DNA of 64,000 bases, from NCBI RefSeq assembly GCF_900110435.1, contig NZ_FODT01000013.1, forward strand, positions 90,201-154,200, written 5' to 3'. The notes beneath the pieces were generated by a model. That model saw nothing but the letters and a program-made list of their open reading frames with translations. It did not search any database and was not told the DNA's origin. The translations under genes and the position numbers were made by a program. Positions within the stretch are counted from its first letter, which is position 1. Each line of letters begins with the position of its first letter. Shown piece after piece: positions 24,016-33,720 of the stretch. Source of the stretch: Rhodopseudomonas pseudopalustris. Its GTDB lineage: Bacteria > Pseudomonadota > Alphaproteobacteria > Rhizobiales > Xanthobacteraceae.

Positions 24016-25371
24016 ATGCGAAAACTGTTGCTCGGGTCCGTCGCGGTTCTGGCGCTGGCATCATCCGCCGCGCTGGCGCAATCCGAAGGTGAGTTTCCGG
24101 CCACGCTGGCAGGTCACGCGGTGCTGCCGGCGACGTCGTTCGTCGACGCGCCGGCCGACGCGCCCGCCGATCTGAAAAACGCCGGCAAGTACACCACCGG
24201 CAAACGTGTCGAGGCGCTGGGCAGCGTCGAGGGCAAGTCCTATGGCCGGCCGACCGGCGTGTCGGTGCCGTTCAAGGGCCAGCCGCTGCAGGGCCATTCC
24301 GGCATCAAGACGATGCCCGACGGCTCGTTCTGGGTGCTGACCGACAATGGCTTCGGCTCGCGCTACAACTCCGCCGATTCGATGCTGTATCTGAACCGTC
24401 ACAAGATCGATTGGGCGAACGGCAAGGTGGAGCGGCAGGAGACCATCTTCCTGCACGACCCCGACAAGAAGGTGCCGTTCCGCATCGTCCACGAGGACAG
24501 CGCCAAACGCTATCTGACCGGCGCCGATTTCGACACCGAAGGCTTTCAGATCATCGGCGACCATTTCTGGATCGGCGAAGAGTTCGGGCCCTACATCCTG
24601 AAGACCGACAAATCCGGCAAGGTTCTGGCGGTGTTCGAGACTTTGGTCGACGGCAAGCCGGTGAAGTCGCCGGAGCATTGGTCGATCCAGTCGCCGGGCG
24701 GGCCGGGCGCGACCTATAGCGGCGTCAACCTGCGCCGCTCGAAGGGCTTCGAGGGCTTCGCGGCGTCGACCGACGGCAAGTTCCTGTATCCGCTGTTCGA
24801 GGGCGCGCTGACCGATCTCGACAAGAAGGACATCGAGAAGCAGGACGGCGTCGAGGCCGCGCGGATTCTCGAATTCGACGTCGCCGCGGAGAAGTTCACC
24901 GGCCGCTCCTGGCAGTACGTGTTCGAGCAGAACGGCAACGCGATCGGCGATTTCAACATGATCGACGCCACCCACGGGCTGATCATCGAACGCGACAACG
25001 GCGAAGGCACCAAGGACAAGGCCTGTCCGGAAGGCCAGCGCGGCACCGACTGCTTCCACGACCTCGCCAAGTTCAAGCGGGTGGTGAAGATCGAACTCAC
25101 TGACGCCAATGCCGGAAAGCCGGTTCGCAAGATCGGCTACATCGACCTGATGAAGATCAAGGACCCGAACAAGAAGGCGCGCAAGCCGCTCAACGACGGC
25201 GCGCTGACCTTCCCGTTCTTCACCATCGAGAACGTCGACAAGGTCGACGATCGTCACATCATCGTCGGCAACGACAACAACCTGCCGTTCTCGTCGAGCC
25301 GCGATCCCAACAAGGCCGACGACAACGAGTTCGTGCTGCTCGAAGTCGCGGATTTCCTGAAGGCGAAGTAA
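24016..25371 (+). CDS. Secreted esterase-like activity of phytase family protein
   Basis: A 451-residue exported protein: signal peptide MRKLLLGSVAVLALASSAALAQ, then a beta-propeller-like domain of the phytase-esterase family (PF13449) with LQGHSGIKTMPDGSFWVLTD, NGFGSRYNSADSMLYLNR, WIGEEFGPYILKTDKSGKVL and EGFAASTDGKFLYPLFEGAL. Many acidic residues near the propeller rims fit metal or phosphate ligand binding. The true substrate is unknown; phytase activity of this family is not general. The ATG at 24016 starts the signal peptide, with CAGGAG before it. It is divergent from mbfA. Confidence 0.9.
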   Translation: MRKLLLGSVAVLALASSAALAQSEGEFPATLAGHAVLPATSFVDAPADAPADLKNAGKYTTGKRVEALGSVEGKSYGRPTGVSVPFKGQPLQGHSGIKTMPDGSFWVLTDNGFGSRYNSADSMLYLNRHKIDWANGKVERQETIFLHDPDKKVPFRIVHEDSAKRYLTGADFDTEGFQIIGDHFWIGEEFGPYILKTDKSGKVLAVFETLVDGKPVKSPEHWSIQSPGGPGATYSGVNLRRSKGFEGFAASTDGKFLYPLFEGALTDLDKKDIEKQDGVEAARILEFDVAAEKFTGRSWQYVFEQNGNAIGDFNMIDATHGLIIERDNGEGTKDKACPEGQRGTDCFHDLAKFKRVVKIELTDANAGKPVRKIGYIDLMKIKDPNKKARKPLNDGALTFPFFTIENVDKVDDRHIIVGNDNNLPFSSSRDPNKADDNEFVLLEVADFLKAK

Positions 25372-25389
25372 GCGCGACCGCACCTCGGC

Positions 25390-25538
25390 TTCCCTCTCCC
25401 CTTGTGGGAGAGGGTGGCAGACGAAGGCTGCCGGATGAGGGGACATTGCATTGCCCCCTCATCCGGCCAAGCTCATCCAGCCAAACTCATTCGACCAAGC
25501 TCCGCCCGCGCCACCTTCTCCCACAACGGGAGAAGGAA
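25390..25538. repeat. Intergenic repeat with CCCTCTCCC...GGGAGAGGG hairpins
   Basis: A first hairpin TCCCTCTCCCC-TTGT-GGGAGAGGG near 25391-25414, then CCGGATGAGGGG/CCCCTCATCCGG facing each other (25431-25467), then CTTCTCCCACAACGGGAGAAGG near 25515-25536. It fills the space between the convergent phytase-like and chemoreceptor genes and could terminate both. Comparable elements are frequent in Bradyrhizobiaceae. Confidence 0.78.
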
Positions 25539-25553
25539 AGAGCCACCTGGCGC

Positions 25554-27239
25554 TTACGCCGCGCGCACCTTGTCGAGGAACTGATCGACCGCCGCGCGCA
25601 GGATGCCGGACTGACTGTCCAGATCGCGGGCGTTCGACAACACTTCGGACGCGGCCTGACCGGTGGCTTCCGCCGCCGAAGCGACGCCGCCGATGTGATC
25701 ATGAACCTCGTTGGCCCCGGCCGCCACCGACTGGATGTTGCGGGCAATCTCGCGGGTCGCCGCGCCCTGCTCTTCCACGGCGCCGGAGATCGCCACCGTG
25801 ATCTCGCTCATCTTCGCGATGGTCGCTCCGATACCGGAAATCGACTGCACCGCATCGTTGGTCGAGGTCTGCATCGCCGCGACCTGCGAGGAGATTTCTT
25901 CAGTGGCCTTGGCGGTCTGGCTGGCGAGCGCCTTCACTTCTGAGGCGACCACCGCAAAACCGCGCCCGGATTCGCCGGCCCGCGCCGCCTCGATGGTGGC
26001 GTTCAGCGCCAGCAGATTGGTCTGCGACGCGATCGAGTGAATGAGCTGCACCACCTCGCCGATCTTCTCGGCGCCCGTCGACAGCAACTGCACCGTGGCA
26101 TTGGTCTGCTCGGCGTCGATCACCGCCTTGCTGGCGACTTCGCGCGACTGCGCCACCTGGCGCGCGATCTCGCCGACCGAACTCGACAGTTCTTCGGCCG
26201 CCGCCGCCACCGTGCCGATGGTGGTCGAGGTCGATTGCGACGCCGATCCCACCGTCGCAGCACGCGCCGAAGCATCGCTGGCGGTCGCCGTCATCGATTG
26301 CGCCGTCGATTGCATGTTGCGGGCGGCGGTGGCCACCGAGCCGACGATGCCGCTGACGCTGCGCTCGAAGTCGCCGGCGATCTCCAGCATGGTGCGGCGG
26401 CGTTCTTCGGCGGCGCGCTGCTGTGTCTCGGCTTCGATCTGCTCCAAGCCGCGGATGCGGATCGCGTTGTCCTTGAACACCTGCACCGACTTGGCCATCG
26501 CGCCCACTTCATCGCCGCGATCGGTGCCCGGAATATCGGCGTCGAGCTGGCCTTCGGCGAGCGACTGCATCCGGTCGCCGAGCATCGCCAACGGCCGGGT
26601 GATCGAACGGCCGATGACCCAGGCGATCGCGCCGCACACCACGCCGATGCCGAGAATCGCCGCCACCAGCGCCCAGACGATGGACATCAGCCGGGCGTCG
26701 AGATCGTCGAGATAAGCGCCGGAGCCGATCAACATATTCCAACCCGGTATGGCAACAGCGTAGGACACTTTGCGGCGCAGTTCCTCGGAACCGGGGCGCT
26801 GGAAATCATAGTACAGCGTCACCTCGCCCTTGGAGGTCACGCCCTCGCGCATCTCGCGCAGCAAATAGCGGGTGCCGGTGGCGTAGTTGAGGAAATTCTG
26901 ACCGATCGCCTTCTTGTCCGGCGCAGCAATGGCAATGCCGTCATAGCCATAGGCAAACAAGTAACCGTTGCCGCTGTCGAACGTCATGGACGTCAAGCGA
27001 CGGGTGAGCTCGGCCATCGCCTGCTCTTTGGTGAGCTGGCCGACACCGACTTCCTTCTGCAACGCCAATGCGGTGTTGCGGCCCATGTCGACGAAGTACT
27101 TGGTCTGTTCGATACGCGCCGCGAGCAGTTCCTGCTTCATCATGTTGCCGGCATAGACGCCCGCCGCACATAGGCCGATCATCGCGACCGAGACGAGAAT
27201 GGCGAGTTTTGGGGTAATCCGAAGATTGCTGAATTTCAC
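25554..27239 (-). CDS. Methyl-accepting chemotaxis protein with single Cache domain
   Basis: A 561-residue chemoreceptor. Near the N-terminus a span ([20 protein letters not shown]) leads to a periplasmic sCache_2 domain (about 40-195) with [20 protein letters not shown] and [19 protein letters not shown], a second span ([20 protein letters not shown]), HAMP, then the signalling domain with the hairpin tip [20 protein letters not shown]. The best start is GTG at 27239, seven bases after GGAGG; the ATG at 27254 is possible, and the in-frame opening to 27362 is not supported. It senses a small periplasmic ligand, unknown, and signals through CheW/CheA. Confidence 0.92.
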   Translation of the reverse strand: MKFSNLRITPKLAILVSVAMIGLCAAGVYAGNMMKQELLAARIEQTKYFVDMGRNTALALQKEVGVGQLTKEQAMAELTRRLTSMTFDSGNGYLFAYGYDGIAIAAPDKKAIGQNFLNYATGTRYLLREMREGVTSKGEVTLYYDFQRPGSEELRRKVSYAVAIPGWNMLIGSGAYLDDLDARLMSIVWALVAAILGIGVVCGAIAWVIGRSITRPLAMLGDRMQSLAEGQLDADIPGTDRGDEVGAMAKSVQVFKDNAIRIRGLEQIEAETQQRAAEERRRTMLEIAGDFERSVSGIVGSVATAARNMQSTAQSMTATASDASARAATVGSASQSTSTTIGTVAAAAEELSSSVGEIARQVAQSREVASKAVIDAEQTNATVQLLSTGAEKIGEVVQLIHSIASQTNLLALNATIEAARAGESGRGFAVVASEVKALASQTAKATEEISSQVAAMQTSTNDAVQSISGIGATIAKMSEITVAISGAVEEQGAATREIARNIQSVAAGANEVHDHIGGVASAAEATGQAASEVLSNARDLDSQSGILRAAVDQFLDKVRAA

Positions 27240-27392
27240 CTGTTGCCTCCGCATGGCACGTCGTACCCTCCCTAGGGCAACGTTTCCCGGCGCGGAGACT
27301 AAGGGTTGAGAACTTTTCGGATTATTACCGTAAAGGTTGTAGAAATTCCACTCAGCGAACATACGTTGTAATTTGCAAGATGAATCAGAGAC

Positions 27393-27422
27393 AAAAAAAA
27401 TCCCTCCCCGGATGGGGAGGGA
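27393..27422 (-). terminator. Rho-independent terminator after serA
   Basis: Read on the minus strand, a 9-bp stem TCCCTCCCC/GGGGAGGGA with a 4-nt loop (27401-27422) is followed by a run of eight T (27393-27400). It lies 44 bases beyond the serA stop and before the chemoreceptor promoter region. Confidence 0.9.
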
Positions 27423-27465
27423 TCGATATTTTTGACGATCAGCCGCTGCAAAGCGGCGCTGATGC

Positions 27466-29055
27466 TCAGAACACCAGCGCTTTGGCCTGCTTGACCGGCG
27501 GCAGCGCCTGGACCTGGGCGATCACCTCGGCCGGCACCGGACCGTCGACCTCGACCAGCGCGATGGCGTCGCCGCCCTGGCTGTGGCGGCCGAGGTTGAA
27601 GGTCGCGATGTTGACCTTCGCATCACCGAGCAGGCTCGCGAACTTGCCGATGAAGCCCGGCTTGTCCTCGTTGGTGACGTAGATCATCGACTTGCCGAAC
27701 TCGGCGTCGACGCGGATGCCCTTGATGTCGACCAGCCGCGGCTTGCCGTCGGCATAGACCGTGCCGGACACCGAGCGCTCCTGCTTTTCGGTCGCGACCT
27801 TCAGCGTGATCAGGCTCTCATAGTCGCTCTCGGCGGCGCGGACGACTTCGTCCACCACCATGCCGCGCTCCTTGGCGATCACCGGCGCGGAGACGACGTT
27901 GATGTCGCCCAGCATCGGCCGCAGCAGACCCGACAGCACCGCCGAGGTCAGCGCCTTGATCTTCATCTCGGCGACATGGCCCTCATAGGTGATGGTGACC
28001 TTGGTGATGCCGCTGTCGGTGAGCTGGCCGGCGAACGAGCCGAGCTTTTCGGCGAGTTCGATGAAAGGCTTCAGCTTCGGCGCTTCTTCGGCGGTGATCG
28101 ACGGGAAGTTGACGGCGTTGGTGATCGCGCCGCTGAGCAGATAGTCGGACATCTGCTCGGCGACCTGCAGCGCGACGTTCTCCTGCGCTTCAGTGGTCGA
28201 GGCACCGAGATGCGGGGTGCAGATCACGTTGGGCAGGCCGAACAGAACGTTGGTCGTGGCCGGCTCCTCGGAGAACACGTCGAAAGCGGCGCCGGCGACC
28301 TGCTTCGACTTCAGCGCCTCGGCGAGCGCCTGCTCGTCGACCAGACCGCCGCGGGCGCAATTGATGATGCGGACGCCCTTCTTCATCTTGGCGATCGCAG
28401 CCGCGTCGATGATGTTCTTGGTCTTGTCGGTGAGCGGGGTGTGCAGCGTGATGAAGTCGGCGCGCTTGAACAGGTCTTCCAGTTCAACCTTCTCGACGCC
28501 GAGATCCCGGGCACGCTCCGGCGAAAGGAACGGGTCGAACGCGATCACCTTCATCTTCAGGCCGAGCGCGCGATCGGCGACGATCGAGCCGATATTGCCG
28601 CAGCCGATCACGCCGAGCGTCTTGGCGGTGATCTCGACGCCCATGAAGCGGTTCTTCTCCCACTTGCCGGCCTGGGTCGAAGCGTCGGCCGCCGGGATCT
28701 CACGCGCCAGCGACAGCATCATGGTGATGGCGTGCTCGGCGGTGGTGATCGAATTGCCGAACGGCGTGTTCATCACGATCACGCCCTTGGCGGTCGCAGC
28801 CGGAATCTCGACGTTGTCGACACCGATGCCGGCGCGGCCGATCACCTTGAGCTTCGCGGCCTTCTCGAGGATCTTCGCGGTGGCCTTGGTGGCCGAGCGG
28901 ATCGCGAGGCCATCGTAATTGCCGATGATCTCGGCGAGCTTCTCTTTGTCCTTGCCGAGGTTCGGCTGGAAATCGACGTCGATACCGCGATCCTTGAAGA
29001 TCTGAACGGCGGCTTCCGACAGCGCGTCGGAAATGAGGACTTTGGGTGCGGTCAT
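27466..29055 (-). CDS. serA: D-3-phosphoglycerate dehydrogenase, long form with ACT domain
   Basis: First enzyme of serine biosynthesis, oxidising 3-phosphoglycerate with NAD. The 529-residue protein has the NAD motif [10 protein letters not shown] (148-157), catalytic Arg in [12 protein letters not shown], Glu/His pair ending in [16 protein letters not shown], an intervening allosteric substrate domain and a C-terminal ACT domain ([20 protein letters not shown]), the usual serine feedback site. ATG at 29055 gives [13 protein letters not shown]; the frame stays open far upstream through a repeat and serC, which is not coding. It is downstream of serC, with a repeat between them. Confidence 0.97.
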   Translation of the reverse strand: MTAPKVLISDALSEAAVQIFKDRGIDVDFQPNLGKDKEKLAEIIGNYDGLAIRSATKATAKILEKAAKLKVIGRAGIGVDNVEIPAATAKGVIVMNTPFGNSITTAEHAITMMLSLAREIPAADASTQAGKWEKNRFMGVEITAKTLGVIGCGNIGSIVADRALGLKMKVIAFDPFLSPERARDLGVEKVELEDLFKRADFITLHTPLTDKTKNIIDAAAIAKMKKGVRIINCARGGLVDEQALAEALKSKQVAGAAFDVFSEEPATTNVLFGLPNVICTPHLGASTTEAQENVALQVAEQMSDYLLSGAITNAVNFPSITAEEAPKLKPFIELAEKLGSFAGQLTDSGITKVTITYEGHVAEMKIKALTSAVLSGLLRPMLGDINVVSAPVIAKERGMVVDEVVRAAESDYESLITLKVATEKQERSVSGTVYADGKPRLVDIKGIRVDAEFGKSMIYVTNEDKPGFIGKFASLLGDAKVNIATFNLGRHSQGGDAIALVEVDGPVPAEVIAQVQALPPVKQAKALVF

Positions 29056-29066
29056 GGGATGTCTCC

Positions 29067-29216
29067 TTACCCTCCCCTTGAGGGGGAGGGTCGGCGCGTC
29101 GCGCCGGGGTGGGGTGAAAGCGGTGCAAATGGAATTCGAGTCCGAGGGTGGGGAGAGTCTCTCACCCCACCCCGCCGCACCTGCGGTGCGTCGACCCTCC
29201 CCCTCCAGGGGAGGGT
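29067..29216. repeat. Repeat with CCCTCCCC...GGGGAGGG arms between serC and serA
   Basis: Left arm CCCTCCCCTTGAGGGGGAGGG (hairpin near 29069-29089), then GTCGGCGCGTCGCGCCGGGGTG; right arm CACCCCACCCCGCCGCACC, then GACCCTCCCCCTCCAGGGGAGG at 29195-29215. The arms are inverted copies around a ~60-bp centre. It occupies almost the whole 167-bp serC-serA gap, ending 12 bp from the serA start on the minus strand, so it lies in the serA leader. Confidence 0.82.
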
Positions 29217-29222
29217 AAAGAA

Positions 29223-30392
29223 CTAGGCCGCCTTGGCGAGGCCGGCCTTGGTGGTCTCGAACGCCCAGTCCAACCACTGCGTCAGCGTTGCGACGTCGGT
29301 GGCTTCCACCGTGGCGCCGCACCAGATCCGCAGGCCGGGAGGCGCATCGCGATAGGCGCCGAGGTCGTAACCCGCGCCTTCCTTCTCGACCGCCGCGACC
29401 AGTTTCTTGGCGAAATCCGCCTGGGCTTCGGGCGACAGCGCGGTGATCGCGGGGTCGACCACCTTGAGGCAGACCGACGTGTTGGAGCGGATCGCCGGAT
29501 CGGCGGCGAGGAAGTCGACCCACGGGGTCTTCGCCTTCCAGTCGGTGATCGCCTTGGTGTTGGCGTCGGCACGCCCGATCAGGCCCTTGAGGCCGCCCAC
29601 CGACTTCGCCCAGTTGAGCGCGTCGATGTAGTCCTCGACGCAGAGCATCGACGGGGTGTTGATGGTCTCGCCTTCGAAGATGCCTTCGTTGAGCTTGCCG
29701 CCCTTGGTGAGGCGGAAGATCTTCGGCAGCGGCCATGCCGGCGTGTAGCTCTCGAGCCGGGCGACGGCGCGCGGGCTGAGGATCAACATGCCGTGCGCGG
29801 CTTCGCCACCGAGCGCCTTCTGCCAGGAGTAGGTGACGACGTCGAGCTTCGGCCAATCCAGAGGCTGCGCGAATGCCGCCGAGGTGGCGTCGCAGATGGT
29901 CAGGCCTTCACGGTCGGCCGCAATCCAGTCGGCGTTCGGCACGCGGACGCCGGAGGTGGTGCCGTTCCAGGTGAAGACGATATCGGTGTTGCAATCGACC
30001 TTGGAGAGGTCGGGGATTTCGCCGTAGCCCGCCTTGAGCTTGGTGACGTCCTTGAGCTTCAGCTCCTTGGTGACGTCGCTGACCCAGCCGTCGCCGAACG
30101 ATTCCCAGGCGATGGTGGTGACCGGGCGCGGCCCGAGCAGCGACCACAGCGCCATCTCGACGGCGCCGGTATCTGAAGCGGGGACGATGCCGATCTTGTA
30201 GTCGGCGGGGACCTCGAGCACTTCGCGCGTCAGGTCGATCGCGAGCTTGAGCTTGGCCTTGCCGACCTTCGCGCGATGCGAGCGGCCGAGCGGGGCGTCC
30301 TTGAGTTTTTCGGGGGACCAGCCGGGGCGCTTGGCGCAGGGGCCGGAAGAGAAATTGGGGGTAGCGGGCCGCAATGCGGGCTTTGTCGTCAT
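29223..30392 (-). CDS. serC: Phosphoserine aminotransferase
   Basis: Second enzyme of serine biosynthesis (3-phosphohydroxypyruvate to phosphoserine), also used in pyridoxal phosphate synthesis. The 389-residue protein belongs to the alphaproteobacterial long SerC group: [56 protein letters not shown] and the PLP-lysine segment [20 protein letters not shown] at 30392 is set directly after a structured leader of serC-motif type. It heads the serC-serA unit. Confidence 0.97.
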   Translation of the reverse strand: MTTKPALRPATPNFSSGPCAKRPGWSPEKLKDAPLGRSHRAKVGKAKLKLAIDLTREVLEVPADYKIGIVPASDTGAVEMALWSLLGPRPVTTIAWESFGDGWVSDVTKELKLKDVTKLKAGYGEIPDLSKVDCNTDIVFTWNGTTSGVRVPNADWIAADREGLTICDATSAAFAQPLDWPKLDVVTYSWQKALGGEAAHGMLILSPRAVARLESYTPAWPLPKIFRLTKGGKLNEGIFEGETINTPSMLCVEDYIDALNWAKSVGGLKGLIGRADANTKAITDWKAKTPWVDFLAADPAIRSNTSVCLKVVDPAITALSPEAQADFAKKLVAAVEKEGAGYDLGAYRDAPPGLRIWCGATVEATDVATLTQWLDWAFETTKAGLAKAA

Positions 30393-30480
30393 GTTCTATC
30401 CTTCCAGATAGCTAGCCTCCCGTTGGGGGGAGGTGTCCCGCCGCTCCGAATAGTCCTTTGAGTTCGAAAGTCAAGGAACT
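30393..30480 (-). promoter_or_regulatory. serC-type cis-regulatory RNA leader
   Basis: On the minus strand immediately before serC: a stem AGTTCCTTGA/TCAAAGGACT (30471-30480 with 30452-30461), a G/C hairpin around 30416-30433 (CCTCCC/GGGAGG), and a small hairpin CTATC-TGGAAG-GATAG (30396-30411) whose loop carries the GGAAGG ribosome site. A 'serC RNA motif' with this placement in alphaproteobacterial serC-serA operons is known from comparative genomics as a candidate cis-regulator of unknown ligand. Structure is read by eye; the match to the published consensus is from memory. Confidence 0.62.
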
Positions 30481-30611
30481 TCCCCGCCGCTGTTTCCGGG
30501 GATCGGCACGACTTTGGACTACGTCCCGGTCTCCACGACCTGCATGACGACGACGTGACCTCGCGACGGCGAAGTGAAACGCCCGGCGCGGGCTGCGCCG
30601 GGACGAGCCCG

Positions 30612-31916
30612 TTACGCCACCTTGGCCAGGAAGCGCTGCACCTCGCTGCGCAGCGTGTCGACTTCGCTGGCGATCTTGCCGGAAGCCGTGTTGACGCGCG
30701 ATGCGATCTTGCCGGTGTCGTCGGCGGCATGGCTGATGCCGATGATATTGGCGGAGACTTCGGCGGTGCCGGCGGAGGCCTGCTGAACGTTCATGGCGAT
30801 CTCGCGGGTCGCGGCGCCCTGCTGCTCGACGGCGGCGGCGATCGTACTCGAGACTTCGTTGATCTGGCTGATCCGGCGGCTGATCGCTTCAACCGCCTCG
30901 ACCGACTGACCGGTGATCAACTGCATCTCGGCAATGCGCGCCGTGATCTCCTCGGTCGCCTTCGCGGTCTGACTGGCCAACGTCTTCACCTCCGAGGCGA
31001 CCACCGCGAATCCCTTGCCGGACTCGCCGGCGCGTGCGGCCTCGATGGTGGCGTTCAGCGCCAGCAGATTGGTCTGCGCCGCAACGGCGTTGATCAGCTT
31101 CACCACATCACCGATCCGCTGCGCGGCCTCGGCGAGATTGCGGATCTTGGCGTTGGTCTGCTCGGCCTCCTCAACGGCCTGGTGGGTGCTGGAGGTCGAG
31201 AGCTGGATCTGGCGGGAGATTTCCACGATCGAGGCCGTCAACTCCTCGGCAGCGCTCGCGACCGTCTGCACATTCACCGACGCCTGTTCCGAACCGGAGG
31301 CGACGCTGGTCGACTGCCGGCTGGTTTCCTCCGCCGCCTCGGCCATCGCGCCGGCGTCGGACTTCAAGCCCGTCGCGGCCGTCGCCAGCATTCCGGCGAC
31401 ATCGTCCATCCCGGCCGCGAAGCACTGCGCCTCCAAAGCCACTTCGCGAACCTTGCGATCCATCACGTCGGTGGCGCCGTTGATAGTGACAGCCGCGGTC
31501 CGGAACGAGCCGGGCAGCCCGCGGCTCAGCACCTTGCGGAAGGTCTTGCCTTGACTGACATAGTCCATCGACGCTGACGCTTCGCGGACGAAGGCGTCGA
31601 CAATGTCGAGCATGTTGTTGACCTCGGCCTGCGCCTTGCCGATGTCGCCGCCGTCGCGGCGGCCCTGCACCCGCGCCTCGAGGTCGCCGCGCCGGGCGCT
31701 GTCGCAGACCGAAGCGATCTCCTGCGCCGCGACCGCCGTGCTGCGCAGCCACCAGCCGGCGAGCCCGAGCAGAGCAGCACTGAGCGCCAGGCCCGCCGCA
31801 TCCCACAGGCCGCCCAACGGGCCGACGCCGAGCCGCAGCAGCCCCAGCCCCACAACCACGATGGCCACCGCGCCGAGCGCGGCCATCGCCTTAGACAGCG
31901 AAGACGAATTCATCAT
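30612..31916 (-). CDS. Chemoreceptor transducer lacking a periplasmic sensor (partner of the PAS protein)
   Basis: A 434-residue methyl-accepting protein. Two close membrane spans (about 12-30 and 40-60) form a hairpin with hardly any periplasmic part, followed by a linker region and the signalling domain with tip [20 protein letters not shown] and end [11 protein letters not shown]. The layout equals the C-terminal three quarters of Aer. Its start (ATG 31916 or 31913; a GTG at 31925 is also in frame) overlaps the end of the PAS gene by ~26 bases in another frame, so the two are coupled and the PAS protein is the likely redox sensor. Confidence 0.9.
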   Translation of the reverse strand: MMNSSSLSKAMAALGAVAIVVVGLGLLRLGVGPLGGLWDAAGLALSAALLGLAGWWLRSTAVAAQEIASVCDSARRGDLEARVQGRRDGGDIGKAQAEVNNMLDIVDAFVREASASMDYVSQGKTFRKVLSRGLPGSFRTAAVTINGATDVMDRKVREVALEAQCFAAGMDDVAGMLATAATGLKSDAGAMAEAAEETSRQSTSVASGSEQASVNVQTVASAAEELTASIVEISRQIQLSTSSTHQAVEEAEQTNAKIRNLAEAAQRIGDVVKLINAVAAQTNLLALNATIEAARAGESGKGFAVVASEVKTLASQTAKATEEITARIAEMQLITGQSVEAVEAISRRISQINEVSSTIAAAVEQQGAATREIAMNVQQASAGTAEVSANIIGISHAADDTGKIASRVNTASGKIASEVDTLRSEVQRFLAKVA

Positions 31917-32415
31917 ACTCGACACCTTGGTCCTTGAGCAGGTTGATCAGCATCGCGTGGCCGGCGTTCATGCCGTCCTTGGCATTGCGGTGGCGGTTTT
32001 CCTCGTCGCGTAGTTTGGCGTACAGCGTCTCGATCTTGCCGACCTGGGCACGATCCGGCTTGCGGCGGTTGGAGTGAAAACCGATCACATTGCGCTGCGG
32101 ATCGAGCGTCGGGGTGACGTGCGCGAACACCCAATAATGGTCGCCGTCGCGCGCCATGTTCACCACATAGGCGAACATCTCCTTCTTCGACTGAATGGCG
32201 TCCCACAACATCTTGAACATGCAGCGCGGCATGGCGGGATGCCGGATCAGGCTGTGCGGCGCGCCGATCACCTCGTCGCGCGGATACTTCGAGAGGCGGA
32301 CGAAAACGTCGTTGGCGTAGGTGATATTGCCCTTGAGATCGGTCTTGGAGACGATCAGTTCTTCCTGGTCGAACGGGCATTCCACGCCGGTGGGCTTGAT
32401 GATTGGTCGAGCCAT
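31891..32415 (-). CDS. PAS-domain protein, Aer-like redox/energy sensor subunit
   Basis: A 174-residue cytosolic protein. Residues ~20-125 are a PAS fold of the aerotaxis type: [73 protein letters not shown]. These match the FAD-binding PAS of Aer proteins. The C-terminal 45 residues are helical ([20 protein letters not shown]) and may contact the partner. It overlaps the transducer gene at 30612-31916. Together they would make a two-chain energy taxis receptor; FAD binding is inferred. Confidence 0.88.
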   Translation of the reverse strand: MARPIIKPTGVECPFDQEELIVSKTDLKGNITYANDVFVRLSKYPRDEVIGAPHSLIRHPAMPRCMFKMLWDAIQSKKEMFAYVVNMARDGDHYWVFAHVTPTLDPQRNVIGFHSNRRKPDRAQVGKIETLYAKLRDEENRHRNAKDGMNAGHAMLINLLKDQGVEYDEFVFAV

Positions 32416-32577
32416 CGGGCAATTTCCTTCGGTCAGGGCGCGATCCCGCGCGCTGATATGCTCAATTCCGGGTTGCTATGATCGTGAGAATGCGAGCAAC
32501 CCGTTACCCATCGCTTAAGTTGTACCTACGTTAAAGTACGAGGATACCGGGCATATCAGCCACTGAACGCAACCGCG

Positions 32578-33048
32578 TCAGAACCGCAGGGTCATGCCGA
32601 TGTGGCTGGGATCAAAGCCGAGCCGGCCGTAGAACCGCTGCGCGTCGACGCGGCTTTTGTGGGTGAACAGCTCGATCAGCCGGCAGCCCTGCTCTCGCGC
32701 CTCCGCGATCGCCCAACGCACCAGGCGTTCGCCGATGCCGCCGCCGCGGCAATCGCTGGCGACGCGGACATCCTCGATGATGCCGCGCGAGGCGCCCTGC
32801 GAGCTCAGGCCCGGCAGGACGGCGAGCTGCAGGCAGCCGACGACGCGGCCATCGCCATCCTGCGCGACCACCATCTTGATGTTCGGCGCGCGCTGCATCG
32901 CTTCGAACGCCGCGTAGTAGCTCTCGGGCAACGGGTCCGTGACACGCTCGCGGCCGCTGCCGAGGTGATCGTCCGCGAGCATCGCGACGATCACCGGGAC
33001 GTCGTCGCGGCGCGCAGGACGAATGATGATTTCAGCGTCGCGACTCAT
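32578..33048 (-). CDS. GNAT-family N-acetyltransferase
   Basis: A 156-residue protein with the GNAT fold: IIIRPARRDDVPVIVAMLAD at the start, VVGCLQLAVLPGLSSQG, acetyl-CoA binding motif A VRVASDCRGGGIGERLVRWA and LIELFTHKSRVDAQRFYGRLGF. The acceptor substrate is unknown. The ATG at 33048 shares one base with the GST stop (TGATG), which indicates translational coupling; GTG at 33051 is the alternative. Confidence 0.9.
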   Translation of the reverse strand: MSRDAEIIIRPARRDDVPVIVAMLADDHLGSGRERVTDPLPESYYAAFEAMQRAPNIKMVVAQDGDGRVVGCLQLAVLPGLSSQGASRGIIEDVRVASDCRGGGIGERLVRWAIAEAREQGCRLIELFTHKSRVDAQRFYGRLGFDPSHIGMTLRF

Positions 33049-33650
33049 CACTCATGCCCTCCGGCGCTCGAAGCCAGGCCGAGCGCGCGTTCGCTTGCGT
33101 CGATCCACCGCCGCAAGGCCGGGTAGGCGTCGAGCGCGAATCCACCCTCGGGCGCGACCCGCGTATAGGCCAGCAGCGCGACATCGGCCAGCGAAGGCTG
33201 GTCTCCCGCCAGGAAAGCCGAGCCGGCGAGATGGCGCTCCATCAGCTGCAAAGCCGCCACGCCGCGCTTGACCCGGTCAGGATCGCGCGCCGAGGCCGGC
33301 TTGCCGAGATACAGCATCTGATAGCGGCACACCGCGATGTACGGCTCGTGGCTGTACTGCTCCCAGAACAGCCACTCGTCCATCTTGGCGGCGAGATACG
33401 GATCATTCGGAACGAGGTCGCTGCCACGCGCGAGATAGCGGATGATGGCGTTGGACTGCGCCAGCGCGCGGCCGTCGTCGAACACCACGACAGGCACCTG
33501 ACCGGCTGGATTGAGCGCGAGAAACTCCGGCGCCCGGGTGTCGCCTTTCAGCGTATCGACGGCGACCCATTGGTAAGGCCGCGACAGCGCGTCGCACACC
33601 CACTTCACCTTCAGGCAATTGCCCGAATTGAGATCGCCGTAAATTCGCAT
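33048..33650 (-). CDS. Glutathione S-transferase family protein
   Basis: A 200-residue two-domain protein: thioredoxin-like N-terminal part with MRIYGDLNSGNCLKVKWVCD, PEFLALNPAGQVPVVVFDDG and the glutathione-binding QSNAIIRYLA; helical C-terminal part with AALQLMERHLAG and LADVALLAYTRVAPEGG. It probably detoxifies electrophiles with glutathione. It is first in a two-gene unit with the acetyltransferase. It resembles the GST at 49377. Confidence 0.93.
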   Translation of the reverse strand: MRIYGDLNSGNCLKVKWVCDALSRPYQWVAVDTLKGDTRAPEFLALNPAGQVPVVVFDDGRALAQSNAIIRYLARGSDLVPNDPYLAAKMDEWLFWEQYSHEPYIAVCRYQMLYLGKPASARDPDRVKRGVAALQLMERHLAGSAFLAGDQPSLADVALLAYTRVAPEGGFALDAYPALRRWIDASERALGLASSAGGHE

Positions 33651-33720
33651 TGCCCGCTGCGCCCTGTTGTTGCGGGCGCACTCGATCAGCCACGGGCGGC
33701 TTCGTCAATCCGCAGGGCGA

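Noticed and set aside
29056..29856. In-frame extension upstream of serA
   Set aside because: It crosses the repeat and serC in the wrong frame; SerA starts at [10 protein letters not shown].
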